From: Microbacterium aurugineum
GTDB taxonomy: Bacteria; Actinomycetota; Actinomycetes; Actinomycetales; Microbacteriaceae
Direction of reading: 5' to 3'
NCBI RefSeq assembly: GCF_023101205.1
Contig: NZ_CP078078.1
Coordinates: forward strand, 2,365,411-2,429,410
Length of the DNA: 64,000 bases
The stretch's first letter is position 1; every line of letters starts with the position of its first letter. Below, piece after piece: positions 17,629 to 25,504 of the stretch. The notes beneath the pieces are model-generated. The model was not told where the DNA came from. It did no database searches and worked only from the letters and a program-made list of their open reading frames with translations. Both the position numbers and the translations under genes were made by a program.

Positions 17629-17724
17629 GATTCCTTCTCTCGGGTGCAGGGGGTGGTGAAGAAGGGTCGAGGTGCCGCTGATCGGAAGCCGGGTCCGACG
17701 TCACTTCGATGTGTCGTGCTGGTT

Positions 17725-17730
17725 AGTCTA
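17725..17730 (-). promoter_or_regulatory. Candidate -10 box for the peptide importer operon
   Basis: On the minus strand TAGACT reads 97 bases before the ATG at 17628, with a T-rich stretch about 17 bp further upstream. It is the best sigma-70-like match in the spacer, but there is no other support. Confidence 0.3.
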
Positions 17731-17872
17731 CATGCGTGGAAAAAGAGCGCAAGGGCGATTCTCCCCCGCGGTGTGCCGGACCATGCCCGGGGGCGCACCG
17801 GGCTTGACCGAGCGCGCAGGCATGAGCGCGTGGGCTTGAGTAGACCAGCACATCCCGAGCCGCACACGCAGG

Positions 17873-18014
17873 CAGCGGTATCAGGCGTCGATGTCAGGCA
17901 GCGGCATCAGGCGTCGATGTCAGCCGTCGATGTCAGGCACCGGCATCAGACGTCGATGTCAGGCGGCGATGCCAGGCACCGATGTCAGGCGGCGAGGTCA
18001 GGCGGCGATGTCGA
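17873..18014. repeat. Tandem array of 13-bp units overlapping the end of the HNH gene
   Basis: Eleven units of consensus CGNCGATGTCAGG repeat every 13 bp. The array occupies the end of the 369-bp spacer and runs into the HNH gene, where its last units encode the final codons and the stop (17998-18000). Array expansion could therefore change the protein's C-terminus. Apart from this array and the weak -10 at 17725, I see nothing in the spacer. Confidence 0.85.
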
Positions 18015-19338
18015 AGCGCGCTCGACCGCCGAGGCGCGGGCTGCGCGCAGGGTCGACCGAGGCGGGAGGGATGAACCACACCCGCCCCACCGGACCGCCC
18101 CCATCGATACGGATGTCCCACCCGTTGTCATGCACTCGGTGGTGGCAGGTCTCGCACAGCAGCACGCCGTTCGACAGATCCGTCGGCCCGCGGTCACGAC
18201 TCCACCACCGGATGTGATGCGCCTTCGTCATCTCCGGCGGCAACCCGCACATCGCGCAGCCCCCATCGCGCTCCACCAGCGCCAACCGTTGCGATCGCGT
18301 GAACAAGCGCTTCTCGCGCCCCCAGTCGAGCACTTCACTCGCGGCGCCGAGCACACACGGAATCACACCCCCACCAGCAGCCATCCGTCGCGCGGCTCCG
18401 ATGCTGATCGGCTGCTCGACCCCGTCGATCTCCGCGGAACCGGTGCCGGCTTCGAGATCATCGAGGCTCATTCTCACCACGATCGTCGCTCCTGCCAGCG
18501 GCACTCTCGCTTCGCAGCCGAGCACGTGGGCGGCGAACACGGCGAGCGCATCAGCGTGCAGCATCGGCACGGTGCGACGGTCGGCGTCGGGCGCGTCGGG
18601 AGCGGCGGCATCCTTCCGGGCGGCGAACGCGGCCGTCACGTAGCCGCGGATCGCGGTCATGACAGGGGCAGCCGTCTCGGCATCGAGGACCGCGTTCAGA
18701 TGCACCATCCCCTCACGCTCGTGGATGGTGAGGGATCGACGGGACCGCTGCTCCTCGAGTCGCGGCTCCACCCCATCCGGGTCCAGCCACGCCTCCGCTC
18801 GCACCACCAGCTTCCGCACATCGTCCAGCGCGAGTCCGAACGCTTTCTCCACCAGCACACGCTCTGCCTCGGCGACGCGCGTCAGGCCCACTGCGACGCG
18901 ACATCGATCGAGCAATGAAATGATCACCGCCGCCGACTGAGCGCTCAGCGTTCCCGCGCCGAGCGCCTCCCGCACGACCGGGTATCTCGCCGGCAGCGGC
19001 GCCCCCAGGAGGTCTGCACGCGGGGCAACGGCCTCTCCCACCTTCACGAGCCGGGTCGCATCACCGCGTGACACACCCACAGTCGCCGCGATCAACGTCG
19101 CCGGATTGCGGAACCCCTGCTGCTTCGCGAGACTCTCGGCACCGAGTTCGGGGCGGGACTCGCGAGAGATGCACGCGGCCACCTCGACGTGCACGGCATC
19201 CAGCCGGCGCTGGAGCACCCCGAGCGACGCGCTGACCGCGATGAGCTGCTCCCGCGACAACTCACCCGAGTCGTCGGCATCAGCCCACGCCGCGTCGAGA
19301 CGGGACATCGCCTCATGCAACACGGCCAACTTCGACAT
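17998..19338 (-). CDS. DUF222 domain HNH endonuclease (13E12-repeat-like family)
   Basis: A 446-residue protein with an N-terminal DUF222 region (1-300) and a C-terminal HNH nuclease domain. The latter has C-x2-C in CAMCGLPPE, the catalytic AHHIRWWSRDRG, and the second zinc pair in LLCETCHHRVHDNGW. The family is multi-copy in actinobacteria (13E12-repeat proteins in mycobacteria); its exact role is unsettled, but mobile, intron-like or damage-linked functions are discussed. A -10 box TAGAAT ends six bases before the ATG, implying a leaderless mRNA, and a near-perfect LexA-type box overlaps the -35 region, so damage induction is likely. The stop lies inside a tandem array. Confidence 0.9.
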   Translation of the reverse strand: MSKLAVLHEAMSRLDAAWADADDSGELSREQLIAVSASLGVLQRRLDAVHVEVAACISRESRPELGAESLAKQQGFRNPATLIAATVGVSRGDATRLVKVGEAVAPRADLLGAPLPARYPVVREALGAGTLSAQSAAVIISLLDRCRVAVGLTRVAEAERVLVEKAFGLALDDVRKLVVRAEAWLDPDGVEPRLEEQRSRRSLTIHEREGMVHLNAVLDAETAAPVMTAIRGYVTAAFAARKDAAAPDAPDADRRTVPMLHADALAVFAAHVLGCEARVPLAGATIVVRMSLDDLEAGTGSAEIDGVEQPISIGAARRMAAGGGVIPCVLGAASEVLDWGREKRLFTRSQRLALVERDGGCAMCGLPPEMTKAHHIRWWSRDRGPTDLSNGVLLCETCHHRVHDNGWDIRIDGGGPVGRVWFIPPASVDPARSPRLGGRARFDIAA

Positions 19339-19344
19339 ACCCAG

Positions 19345-19386
19345 ATTCTACCGAAGAATCGCCCGACTTTCGAAGATTTGTTCGAA
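19345..19386 (-). promoter_or_regulatory. LexA-type SOS box and -10 of the HNH gene
   Basis: TCGAAGATTTGTTCGA at 19370-19385 matches the actinobacterial SOS consensus TCGAAC-N4-GTTCGA at 11 of 12 fixed positions; the symmetric outer bases (19369 and 19386) extend it. On the minus strand -10 TAGAAT occupies 19345-19350, so the box covers the -35 region, an ideal place for LexA repression. Confidence 0.75.
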
Positions 19387-19483
19387 TGAATGCCAGCATA
19401 TCGCAGACCACCCAGGGGGTCCTCCAGGCAATCCCAGAGCCACCCCCGCCCCGTCACGGAAGGTGCGCGGCGAAGCCGGATCC

Positions 19484-20134
19484 TCAGTCGTCGCGAAGGG
19501 CTCTCTTCACTCGGAGCAATTCGGCCGCCGATTCGATCTCCGCTTCGCGCGGGCCTCGCATACCGGACCCGTTGGTCGGTGTGAGGATGAAGGAGAGCAA
19601 TCCTCCGCGCACGGTGATGTCGAGCCGCCCATACGACACGCTCGTCTCGTTGCGCCGTGATACCGAAACGATGTCGCGAAGAGCGTAATCCTGCCTCTCG
19701 ACTGAATGGCGCGGCCTTGCCAGCCCTGCGTGGATGCACACCGTCAGGCGGTCCGGGTGAACCAGCAACCACCCGGCGCTCACACGATCCGCGGGGGTGC
19801 CATCCACGTCGAGATCGGCCCGCGAAAACGCGAAGCCAGCCAATGCTCCGGCACCCTGCACGTCGCGCGCGGCGGCTCGAACGAGCCACCGCCACCGAAG
19901 CGCGTTCCATCCCGCGGCAGCGATCAAAGCGAGTCCGGCGGCGGCGAACAGCATCACACTGCCGATCGATGCCCCTTGCAGCGCCGGGAGCACGAGAACG
20001 ACGACGCCGAGGAGAACCGCACCGCACATCGAGATGTTGCGGCCGAGCGTCGTCAACGGCCCGTCGGGGGCGAGGCGAAGAAGCTCCACTCGAGAGAAGC
20101 TTCCCTCTTCGCTGGACGACCCGTTGCGCGTCAT
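19484..20134 (-). CDS. Hypothetical membrane protein with PH-like C-terminal part
   Basis: I do not recognise a named family. The 216-residue product has two adjacent hydrophobic helices (about 36-60 and 63-85) and a soluble C-terminal half rich in beta-like segments (RLTVCIHAGLAR, YGRLDITVRGG), resembling bacterial PH domains that sit under the membrane. The ATG at 20134 has a close GAGG. The frame continues to GTG/TTG codons near 20165, which would add a CPTCGW zinc-ribbon-like start; I cannot exclude this. It follows a small membrane protein gene with the same orientation. Confidence 0.6.
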   Translation of the reverse strand: MTRNGSSSEEGSFSRVELLRLAPDGPLTTLGRNISMCGAVLLGVVVLVLPALQGASIGSVMLFAAAGLALIAAAGWNALRWRWLVRAAARDVQGAGALAGFAFSRADLDVDGTPADRVSAGWLLVHPDRLTVCIHAGLARPRHSVERQDYALRDIVSVSRRNETSVSYGRLDITVRGGLLSFILTPTNGSGMRGPREAEIESAAELLRVKRALRDD

Positions 20135-20173
20135 CACCTCAGCCCACCCGCACGTCGGACACACCAAGCACCG

Positions 20174-20371
20174 TCATTCGCAGCTCCGCTCGTCCAGCGG
20201 TCGCCTCGGCTTCGAGGGGATTGCATCGGTCAAGCCACCGTCTTGCTCGGCAGCCCGGCGTCTCGCACGAGCGCGTCTGTCGAGAATCAGATACCAGCCG
20301 ACGAAGAAGACCACCAGAAAGAGGAATCCGCCGAAGACCACGGCCATGAGCAGTGTGGGCTCCGGGCTCAT
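20174..20371 (-). CDS. Small single-pass membrane protein
   Basis: A 65-residue protein: a short outside segment, one strong transmembrane helix (residues 7-30, with FLFLVVFFVGWYLIL), then an Arg-rich cytoplasmic tail. The ATG at 20371 is preceded by GGAG at good spacing. It stops just before the PH-like membrane protein gene, so the two may form an operon. It has no recognisable family or catalytic motif. A longer open frame covering it is mostly a shadow of the aldo/keto reductase gene. Confidence 0.6.
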   Translation of the reverse strand: MSPEPTLLMAVVFGGFLFLVVFFVGWYLILDRRARARRRAAEQDGGLTDAIPSKPRRPLDERSCE

Positions 20372-20463
20372 CTCATCTCCACTCCCCCGACATCCACGGC
20401 GGATCTCGGCGCGCCTCATGTTCCCACACCGGCAGCGCGCAGCCCCCAGAACCCCGGCTCCCT

Positions 20464-21426
20464 TCACCACGCCCCGTCGGCGCGCACCTCCCGGTCGACC
20501 CAGCAGTCGGCGAGCGCGCCCCGCACCTCGGCTCCGTGGTCTCGCGCGAGGGTGAGCGCCGCATGGTTCTCCTCGAGTTGCGCGAGACGCGAGGCACCGA
20601 ACAGCACGTTCGCGGTGGCGGGGTTCGACAGGCAGAAGGCGACGCCGAGCGCGGCCGGCGTGACCCCGAACTCTCCCGCGACCCGCGCGACCTCGGGGTA
20701 CACGGCGGCGATCTGCTCCCGGATGCCTCCCACGTCGGCACCGATCTTCCGCTCTGGCATGCGTCCGGTGGCGAGGATTCCGCCCTCGAACACGTCCGAC
20801 GCCTGGAGCGCGAGAGCCCCCTCGGCGAACAGCGGACCATAGGCGTCCCCCTCCGCCATCGATCGCCGAGCGATCCCGTACTTCAACTGCGCGAACGCCG
20901 GGCCAGCCATGCCCTGCGCCGCGGCGACGGCGAGCGCCTCCCGCGTGTGCTCGATCCGCCAGTTGTTGATGCCCCAGGAACCCACGAGCCCCTCGGCGAT
21001 CAGCTCGTTCACGTCGGCGACGAGGTGCGGTAGGTCCGGAGCGTCGAGGTAGTCGCCCACGACGAGGGTGTCGAACCGGTCGAGGCCCGCTCGCTCCAGG
21101 GACTCGACAAGTTGCGCGCGGAAGCCCTGGTTCGGCCAGTCCCACAGCCAGAGCTTGCCGCACAGCACGATGTCATCGCGGTCGACGCCGCTCGCTCTCA
21201 GCGCCTGCCCGAAGAGGATGTCGGTCTTCGAGTTCTCGGAGTGCGGACCCATGTTGTAGTACGCGACGTCGAAGAAGCCGGCGTCCAGCTCGACCGCCCG
21301 GCGGATCAGCGCCACCGCGTCGTCGGGCGCCATCCGATCCCAGGTGTTCCAGGATCCGAGCGCCAGCGGGGGCACCGGGGCGCTCCGGGAATCCAGCGGC
21401 TTCCAGGGATATGTCGTTTCGGGCAT
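20464..21426 (-). CDS. Aldo/keto reductase (first of two), tetrad histidine not evident
   Basis: A 320-residue TIM-barrel oxidoreductase. The AKR Asp-Tyr pair appears in FFDVAYYNMGP and the catalytic lysine in VLCGKLWLW. Where the usual tetrad histidine is expected (as in YQLH-x-P-D), the sequence reads TLVVGDYLDAPD, so the histidine seems replaced. It is likely NAD(P)H-dependent and acts on a carbonyl or sugar-like substrate. The ATG at 21426 has GAAGGAG upstream. It is divergent from the SDR-led operon, and its sequence is clearly paralogous to the AKR at 23510 (SWNTWDRM against SWHTYDRM). Confidence 0.85.
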   Translation of the reverse strand: MPETTYPWKPLDSRSAPVPPLALGSWNTWDRMAPDDAVALIRRAVELDAGFFDVAYYNMGPHSENSKTDILFGQALRASGVDRDDIVLCGKLWLWDWPNQGFRAQLVESLERAGLDRFDTLVVGDYLDAPDLPHLVADVNELIAEGLVGSWGINNWRIEHTREALAVAAAQGMAGPAFAQLKYGIARRSMAEGDAYGPLFAEGALALQASDVFEGGILATGRMPERKIGADVGGIREQIAAVYPEVARVAGEFGVTPAALGVAFCLSNPATANVLFGASRLAQLEENHAALTLARDHGAEVRGALADCWVDREVRADGAW

Positions 21427-21464
21427 GAAGGCTCCTTCGCCGTCTCGAGACACGGGGTTGTGTT

Positions 21465-21489
21465 TTTCTATGTTTGTAGAATATAACGG
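21465..21489. promoter_or_regulatory. Candidate operator (site B) in the AKR/SDR divergent promoter
   Basis: TTCTA (21466-21470) and TAGAA (21477-21481) form a perfect inverted repeat around six bases, in an AT-rich island that also holds likely -10 boxes (TAGAAT, TATAAC). The sequence closely resembles site A at 10998-11023. It is central between starts at 21426 and 21527, so one regulator could control both directions. Confidence 0.5.
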
Positions 21490-21526
21490 AGACATCCCGT
21501 CAGAACCGCCGTCAGTGAGGACGAAC

Positions 21527-22261
21527 ATGACCGTATCCCCCCGCCGCATCCTGGTCACCGGCGGCGCGTCCGGCCTCGGCCGTGGCATCGCCATCGCGTT
21601 CCGCGACCGCGGAGACGAGGTCTTCATCGGCGATGTGAACGCGGAAGCCGCCACGGCGATCGCCGCCGAGATCGGCGCCACGGCGCTCACCCTCGACATC
21701 GGCGACGAGTCCTCCGTGCGCGCCGCAGCCGAACGGCTCACTGCCGACGGCGGCATCGATGTCCTGGTCAACAACGCGGGTATCGTCGCCGGCGGCGGCA
21801 CCCTGCAGGACGTCCCGGTCGACGTCGTCGACGCGGCCCTGCGGGTCAACGTGCGCGGAACCTTCCTCATGCTCCGCGTCTTCGGCGCGCTGCTCGCCGA
21901 CGCAGGACGCGGCGCGATCGTCAACATCTCGTCCATCGGCGCACGGCAGCCCACCCCCGGACTGGGGCACTACGAGGCGACGAAGGCCGCGGTCGACGCT
22001 TTCACCCGCACCGCGGCGATCGAGCTCGCTGCCTCGGGCGTCCGGGTCAACGCGGTCGCCCCCGGTCCCGTGCTCACGCCTCTCACCGCGGACTTCGCCT
22101 CGAACCCGCAAGCCCGTGCGGCGTGGGAGTCCCGCATCCCGCTCGGCTCCATCGCCGAGGTCGACCAGATCACCCCGCTCGTGCTGTTCCTCGCGAGCGA
22201 CGCCGCCAGCCACATCACCGGAGTCTCCGTCCCCGTCGACGGCGGACAGCTCCTGGTCTGA
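21527..22261 (+). CDS. Short-chain dehydrogenase/reductase
   Basis: A 244-residue classical SDR: TGGASGLGRGIA for NAD(P) binding, NNAG, active-site serine in NISSIGAR and Y-x3-K in YEATKAAV, with a normal C-terminal PVDGGQ. The acidic residue in IGDVNAE after beta-2 hints at NAD rather than NADP. It oxidises or reduces an unknown hydroxyl/keto compound. ATG at 21527 with GTGAGGA upstream; the open frame further upstream overlaps the AKR. It heads the plus-strand operon to 27700. Confidence 0.9.
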   Translation: MTVSPRRILVTGGASGLGRGIAIAFRDRGDEVFIGDVNAEAATAIAAEIGATALTLDIGDESSVRAAAERLTADGGIDVLVNNAGIVAGGGTLQDVPVDVVDAALRVNVRGTFLMLRVFGALLADAGRGAIVNISSIGARQPTPGLGHYEATKAAVDAFTRTAAIELAASGVRVNAVAPGPVLTPLTADFASNPQARAAWESRIPLGSIAEVDQITPLVLFLASDAASHITGVSVPVDGGQLLV

Positions 22262-22307
22262 CGCGGGATCGATTCCGCACCTTCCCGTCCCCTCCGAGGC
22301 CCCTTTC

Positions 22308-22387
22308 TGATCCGCCACCCGCCCCGCTGATCCGCCACCCGCCCCGCTGATCCGCCACCCGCCCCGCTGATCCGCCACCCGCCCCGC
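22308..22387. repeat. Tandem array, four 20-bp units
   Basis: Four copies of TGATCCGCCACCCGCCCCGC fill the 140-bp gap between the SDR and alcohol dehydrogenase genes of one operon. The first three units are followed exactly in phase by the next. It is part of the mRNA if the operon is continuous. Confidence 0.92.
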
Positions 22388-22401
22388 GACTGGAGAACCG
22401 C

Positions 22402-23502
22402 ATGCCCCTCCCCACCCGCACCCAGGCCGCCGTGCTCACCGCGCACGGCGAGCCGCTCACCCTGCAGGAACTGCCTCTCCCCGCCGAGATCGAAGCCGGC
22501 GCCGCGCTCGTGCGCATCGCGTGCACCACGCTGTGCGGCACCGACATCGAGATCTGGGAGGGACGGATGACCTTCCCCGGCATGCTCCCGATGGTGCTCG
22601 GCCACGAGATGGTCGGCGAGATCGTCGCCACCGGCCCCGACACGAAGGACGCCCTGGGCCGCCCCCTCTCCCCCGGAGATCGCATCGGCTGGTCCGAGTC
22701 GACCTGCGGAGAGTGCTACGGCTGTGTGGTGCTGCGCGAGCCCGTCGCCTGCTCCCGCCGCGGGTACGGCTTCCTGCAGCGTGCGGACGTGCCTCCGTTC
22801 GCCACCGCGGGACTCTCGGAGTACGCCTATGTGACCCCGGGGGCAGCCAAGCTGCTGCTCCCGTCATCCGTCAAGGACACCTGGGCCTCGATGGCCGGAT
22901 GCGCGGCCAAGACCGTATTGCGGGCCTTCGAGCGGGCAGGGCGCATCCGCCCCGGCTCGACCGTGGTCGTGCAGGGCGCCGGGGCGCTCGGCATCTTCGC
23001 CACGGCCGTCGCGAAGATCTCCGGTGCAGGCCAGGTCATCACGGTGGGCGCCCCCGCCTCCCGGCTCGAACTCGCCGGCCGCTTCGGCGCCGATGCGGTC
23101 GTCGACTTCCGCGACGGCCCGGTGGTCGATCAGGTGATGGCGCTCACGGGAGGGCGCGGCGCCGACCACGTGTTCGACTTCGCGGGCGCGCCCAGCGTCG
23201 GCCCTGACGCGATCGCGATGGCCGCTCAGCGCGGGACCGTCACGATCGTCGGCTCGACCGGTCCCGCGGGCGACGGCTTCCCGCTCAGCACCATCATGGG
23301 CAAGGAGCTCACGGTGGTCGGCTCACTCAACGGCGACATCTCCGACTACTCCCGTGCGATCGACTTCTTCACCGCGTTCGCGGATCGCTACCCCTGGGAC
23401 GACCTCTTCAGCGCCCCGGTCGGCCTCGCCGAAGCCTCCGCGAAGATCGCCCACATGCACGACCTCGATGAGGTCAAAGCCGTCATCGACCCGAGACTGT
23501 GA
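22402..23502 (+). CDS. Zinc-dependent alcohol dehydrogenase, MDR family
   Basis: A 366-residue medium-chain dehydrogenase. Catalytic zinc ligands are in CTTLCGTDIE and GHEM; the structural zinc site has four cysteines in TCGECYGCVVLREPVAC; the Rossmann turn is VQGAGALGIFA. It belongs with threonine/sorbitol-type and related dehydrogenases and probably oxidises a secondary alcohol or polyol. ATG at 22402 after GGAGAA. The next gene begins 7 bp after its stop, so it is in the same operon as the SDR and the AKR. Confidence 0.92.
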   Translation: MPLPTRTQAAVLTAHGEPLTLQELPLPAEIEAGAALVRIACTTLCGTDIEIWEGRMTFPGMLPMVLGHEMVGEIVATGPDTKDALGRPLSPGDRIGWSESTCGECYGCVVLREPVACSRRGYGFLQRADVPPFATAGLSEYAYVTPGAAKLLLPSSVKDTWASMAGCAAKTVLRAFERAGRIRPGSTVVVQGAGALGIFATAVAKISGAGQVITVGAPASRLELAGRFGADAVVDFRDGPVVDQVMALTGGRGADHVFDFAGAPSVGPDAIAMAAQRGTVTIVGSTGPAGDGFPLSTIMGKELTVVGSLNGDISDYSRAIDFFTAFADRYPWDDLFSAPVGLAEASAKIAHMHDLDEVKAVIDPRL

Positions 23503-23509
23503 GGACTCC

Positions 23510-24472
23510 ATGACCACTCCCCTCCTGCCCCGACGCGAAATCGGCCGCAGCGGCATCGACGCCTCACTGTTCTCTCTCGGCTCCTGGCACACCTACGACC
23601 GGATGGACTTCGCCGACGCGGTCGCAATGCTCCGCGAGGCCGTGGACCGCGGTGTGAACCTCTTCGACGTGGGCGTGTACTCCGCGCCGGGAGCGCCACC
23701 GGTCTTCACCGACGTGATCTTCTCGGCGATGGTGCGCGCTGCAGGCCTCCGGCGCGACGACTGGCTGCTCTCGTCGAAGCTGTGGCTCGAGGCCTTCGGC
23801 GACGACGGCTTCCGCCCCCAGCTCGAGAACGCGCTGATGCGGGTCGGCGTCGAGCACGCAGACCTCGTGATCCTCGGAGACCTGCGGCGCGACGACCTCG
23901 ACCTGCGTGACCTCGTGCTCGACCTCGCCCGTCTCGCGGAGGCCGGCCTCATCCGCACCTGGGGTGTGAACAACTGGTCGGCATCGAGCATCCAGTCCCT
24001 GATCGACATCGCCGCGGCGGAGGGCGTGGCCGGACCGCAGATCGCGCAGTTGAAGTACAGCGTCTCCCGGCGCTCGATCCCCGACGGCGGCCCCTTCGCC
24101 CGGCTGTGGGAACAGGGGCTCACTTTGCAGGCCTCCGACTGCCTCGAGGGCGGCGTGCTCGCCGGCAAGATCAACGGCGACCGGCAGATCGGCCGCGACC
24201 CCGGTGACATCCGGGAGCGGATCATCCACGATGTGCCCGCCTTCACCGAGGTCGCCGCATCCCTCGACGTCTCACCCGCGCAGCTCGGGATCGCGTTCAC
24301 CCTCACCCATCCGGCCCTCACCACGACGCTGTTCGGCGCCTCGAGCGGGGAACAGCTGCGCGCCAACCTCGACGCCGCGGCCCTGGTCGATCGGGTCGGC
24401 GACGATGAGCTGCGCCGCCTGGTCGAACCGTTCTGGGCCGATCGCGGGGTCGTCGACCCCGAAGGCCCCTGA
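23510..24472 (+). CDS. Aldo/keto reductase (second), tetrad histidine not evident
   Basis: A 320-residue paralogue of the protein encoded at 20464, identical in length. The Asp-Tyr pair lies in LFDVGVYSAPG and lysine in LLSSKLWLE; the expected histidine position reads LVILGDLRRDD, again without histidine. Conservation of this change in both copies suggests a distinct chemistry or a selected subfamily rather than decay. ATG at 23510 with GAGGA upstream, 7 bp after the alcohol dehydrogenase stop codon. Confidence 0.87.
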   Translation: MTTPLLPRREIGRSGIDASLFSLGSWHTYDRMDFADAVAMLREAVDRGVNLFDVGVYSAPGAPPVFTDVIFSAMVRAAGLRRDDWLLSSKLWLEAFGDDGFRPQLENALMRVGVEHADLVILGDLRRDDLDLRDLVLDLARLAEAGLIRTWGVNNWSASSIQSLIDIAAAEGVAGPQIAQLKYSVSRRSIPDGGPFARLWEQGLTLQASDCLEGGVLAGKINGDRQIGRDPGDIRERIIHDVPAFTEVAASLDVSPAQLGIAFTLTHPALTTTLFGASSGEQLRANLDAAALVDRVGDDELRRLVEPFWADRGVVDPEGP

Positions 24473-24505
24473 CCCGCCGCTTCGACCTTCCATCCAAGGA
24501 GAACC

Positions 24506-25504
24506 ATGACCGCCACCGCCGCCGGACGCCCGACCGTCACCCCCGTGCCCTTCGACCCCGAGGTGCAGGCCGTGCTCGACGAGCTCGCGAAGAACCCACA
24601 GCCGGCGCTCACCCGCGATACTCTTCCGCGTGACGGTGTCGACCGGATGTTCCCCGACAACGACGCCGTGATCGCCGGGCGGGACATCGAGTGGGAGGAC
24701 CGCGTCATCCCCGGTCCCGCCGGAGCACCCGACCTCGAGATCACGGTGTTCCGCCCCGCCGGCGTCCACGGCGACGTGCTCCCCGGGTTCGTGAACATCC
24801 ACGGCGGCGGCATGATCGTCGGTCACCGCTCGTGGGAGACCGGCCGCGTGGTCGACATCGTCGACGAACACCGGGTCGTCGGCGTGAACGTCGAGTATCG
24901 CCTCGCTCCGGAGAATCCCTACCCCGCGGGCGTCGAGGACTGCTACGCCGCCTTCGTATGGGTTCATGAGCACGCCGCCGAACTCGGCATCGACCCGGAG
25001 CGCCTCATCGTCGGAGGAGGCAGTGCGGGCGGGGGGCTGACAGCCGCTGTCGCCCTGATGGCGCGCGACCGACAGGGGCCCGTCATGGCCGGGCAGCTCT
25101 TGCTGTGCCCGATGATCGACAACACCAACACCAGCGTCGCGAGCCGCCAGTACGACGGCATCGGCACCTGGCAGCGCGAGATGAACCTGCTGGCGTGGTC
25201 GTGCGTGCTGGGCGACGACCTCGCCTTCCACCCGGACGCTCCCGCCTACGCCGCCCCCAGCCGCGCGACCGATGTGTCGGGGCTCCCGCCCGCTTTCATC
25301 GAAGTCGGCGAGGCCGAGGCCTTCCGCGATGAGGACACGGAGTACGCGCTGCGCATCTGGGCCACCGGAGGACAGGCCGAACTGCATGTCTGGGGCGGCG
25401 GAGCGCACGGCTTCGACATGTACATGCCGGAGGCTGAGATCTCCCGAGCCGCTCTCGCCGCTCGCGCCTCGTGGTTGCGTCGCATCTGGCGGGCGGACCG
25501 ATGA
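24506..25504 (+). CDS. HSL-family esterase/hydrolase (first of two)
   Basis: A 332-residue alpha/beta-hydrolase of the hormone-sensitive lipase (bacterial esterase) group. The oxyanion motif NIHGGGMIVG, nucleophile motif GGGSAGGGL, an Asp/Glu region in EAEAFRDED and a histidine in GGAHGFD are present. It probably hydrolyses a small ester or lactone in the cytoplasm. ATG at 24506 with AAGGAGA. The stop overlaps the start of the next gene (ATGA), showing tight coupling. Confidence 0.92.
   Translation: MTATAAGRPTVTPVPFDPEVQAVLDELAKNPQPALTRDTLPRDGVDRMFPDNDAVIAGRDIEWEDRVIPGPAGAPDLEITVFRPAGVHGDVLPGFVNIHGGGMIVGHRSWETGRVVDIVDEHRVVGVNVEYRLAPENPYPAGVEDCYAAFVWVHEHAAELGIDPERLIVGGGSAGGGLTAAVALMARDRQGPVMAGQLLLCPMIDNTNTSVASRQYDGIGTWQREMNLLAWSCVLGDDLAFHPDAPAYAAPSRATDVSGLPPAFIEVGEAEAFRDEDTEYALRIWATGGQAELHVWGGGAHGFDMYMPEAEISRAALAARASWLRRIWRADR

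Noticed and set aside
17998..19338. Mobile intron or insertion sequence around the HNH gene
   Set aside because: No intron boundaries, terminal inverted repeats or target duplications were found; the gene is a stand-alone DUF222-HNH type with its own promoter.
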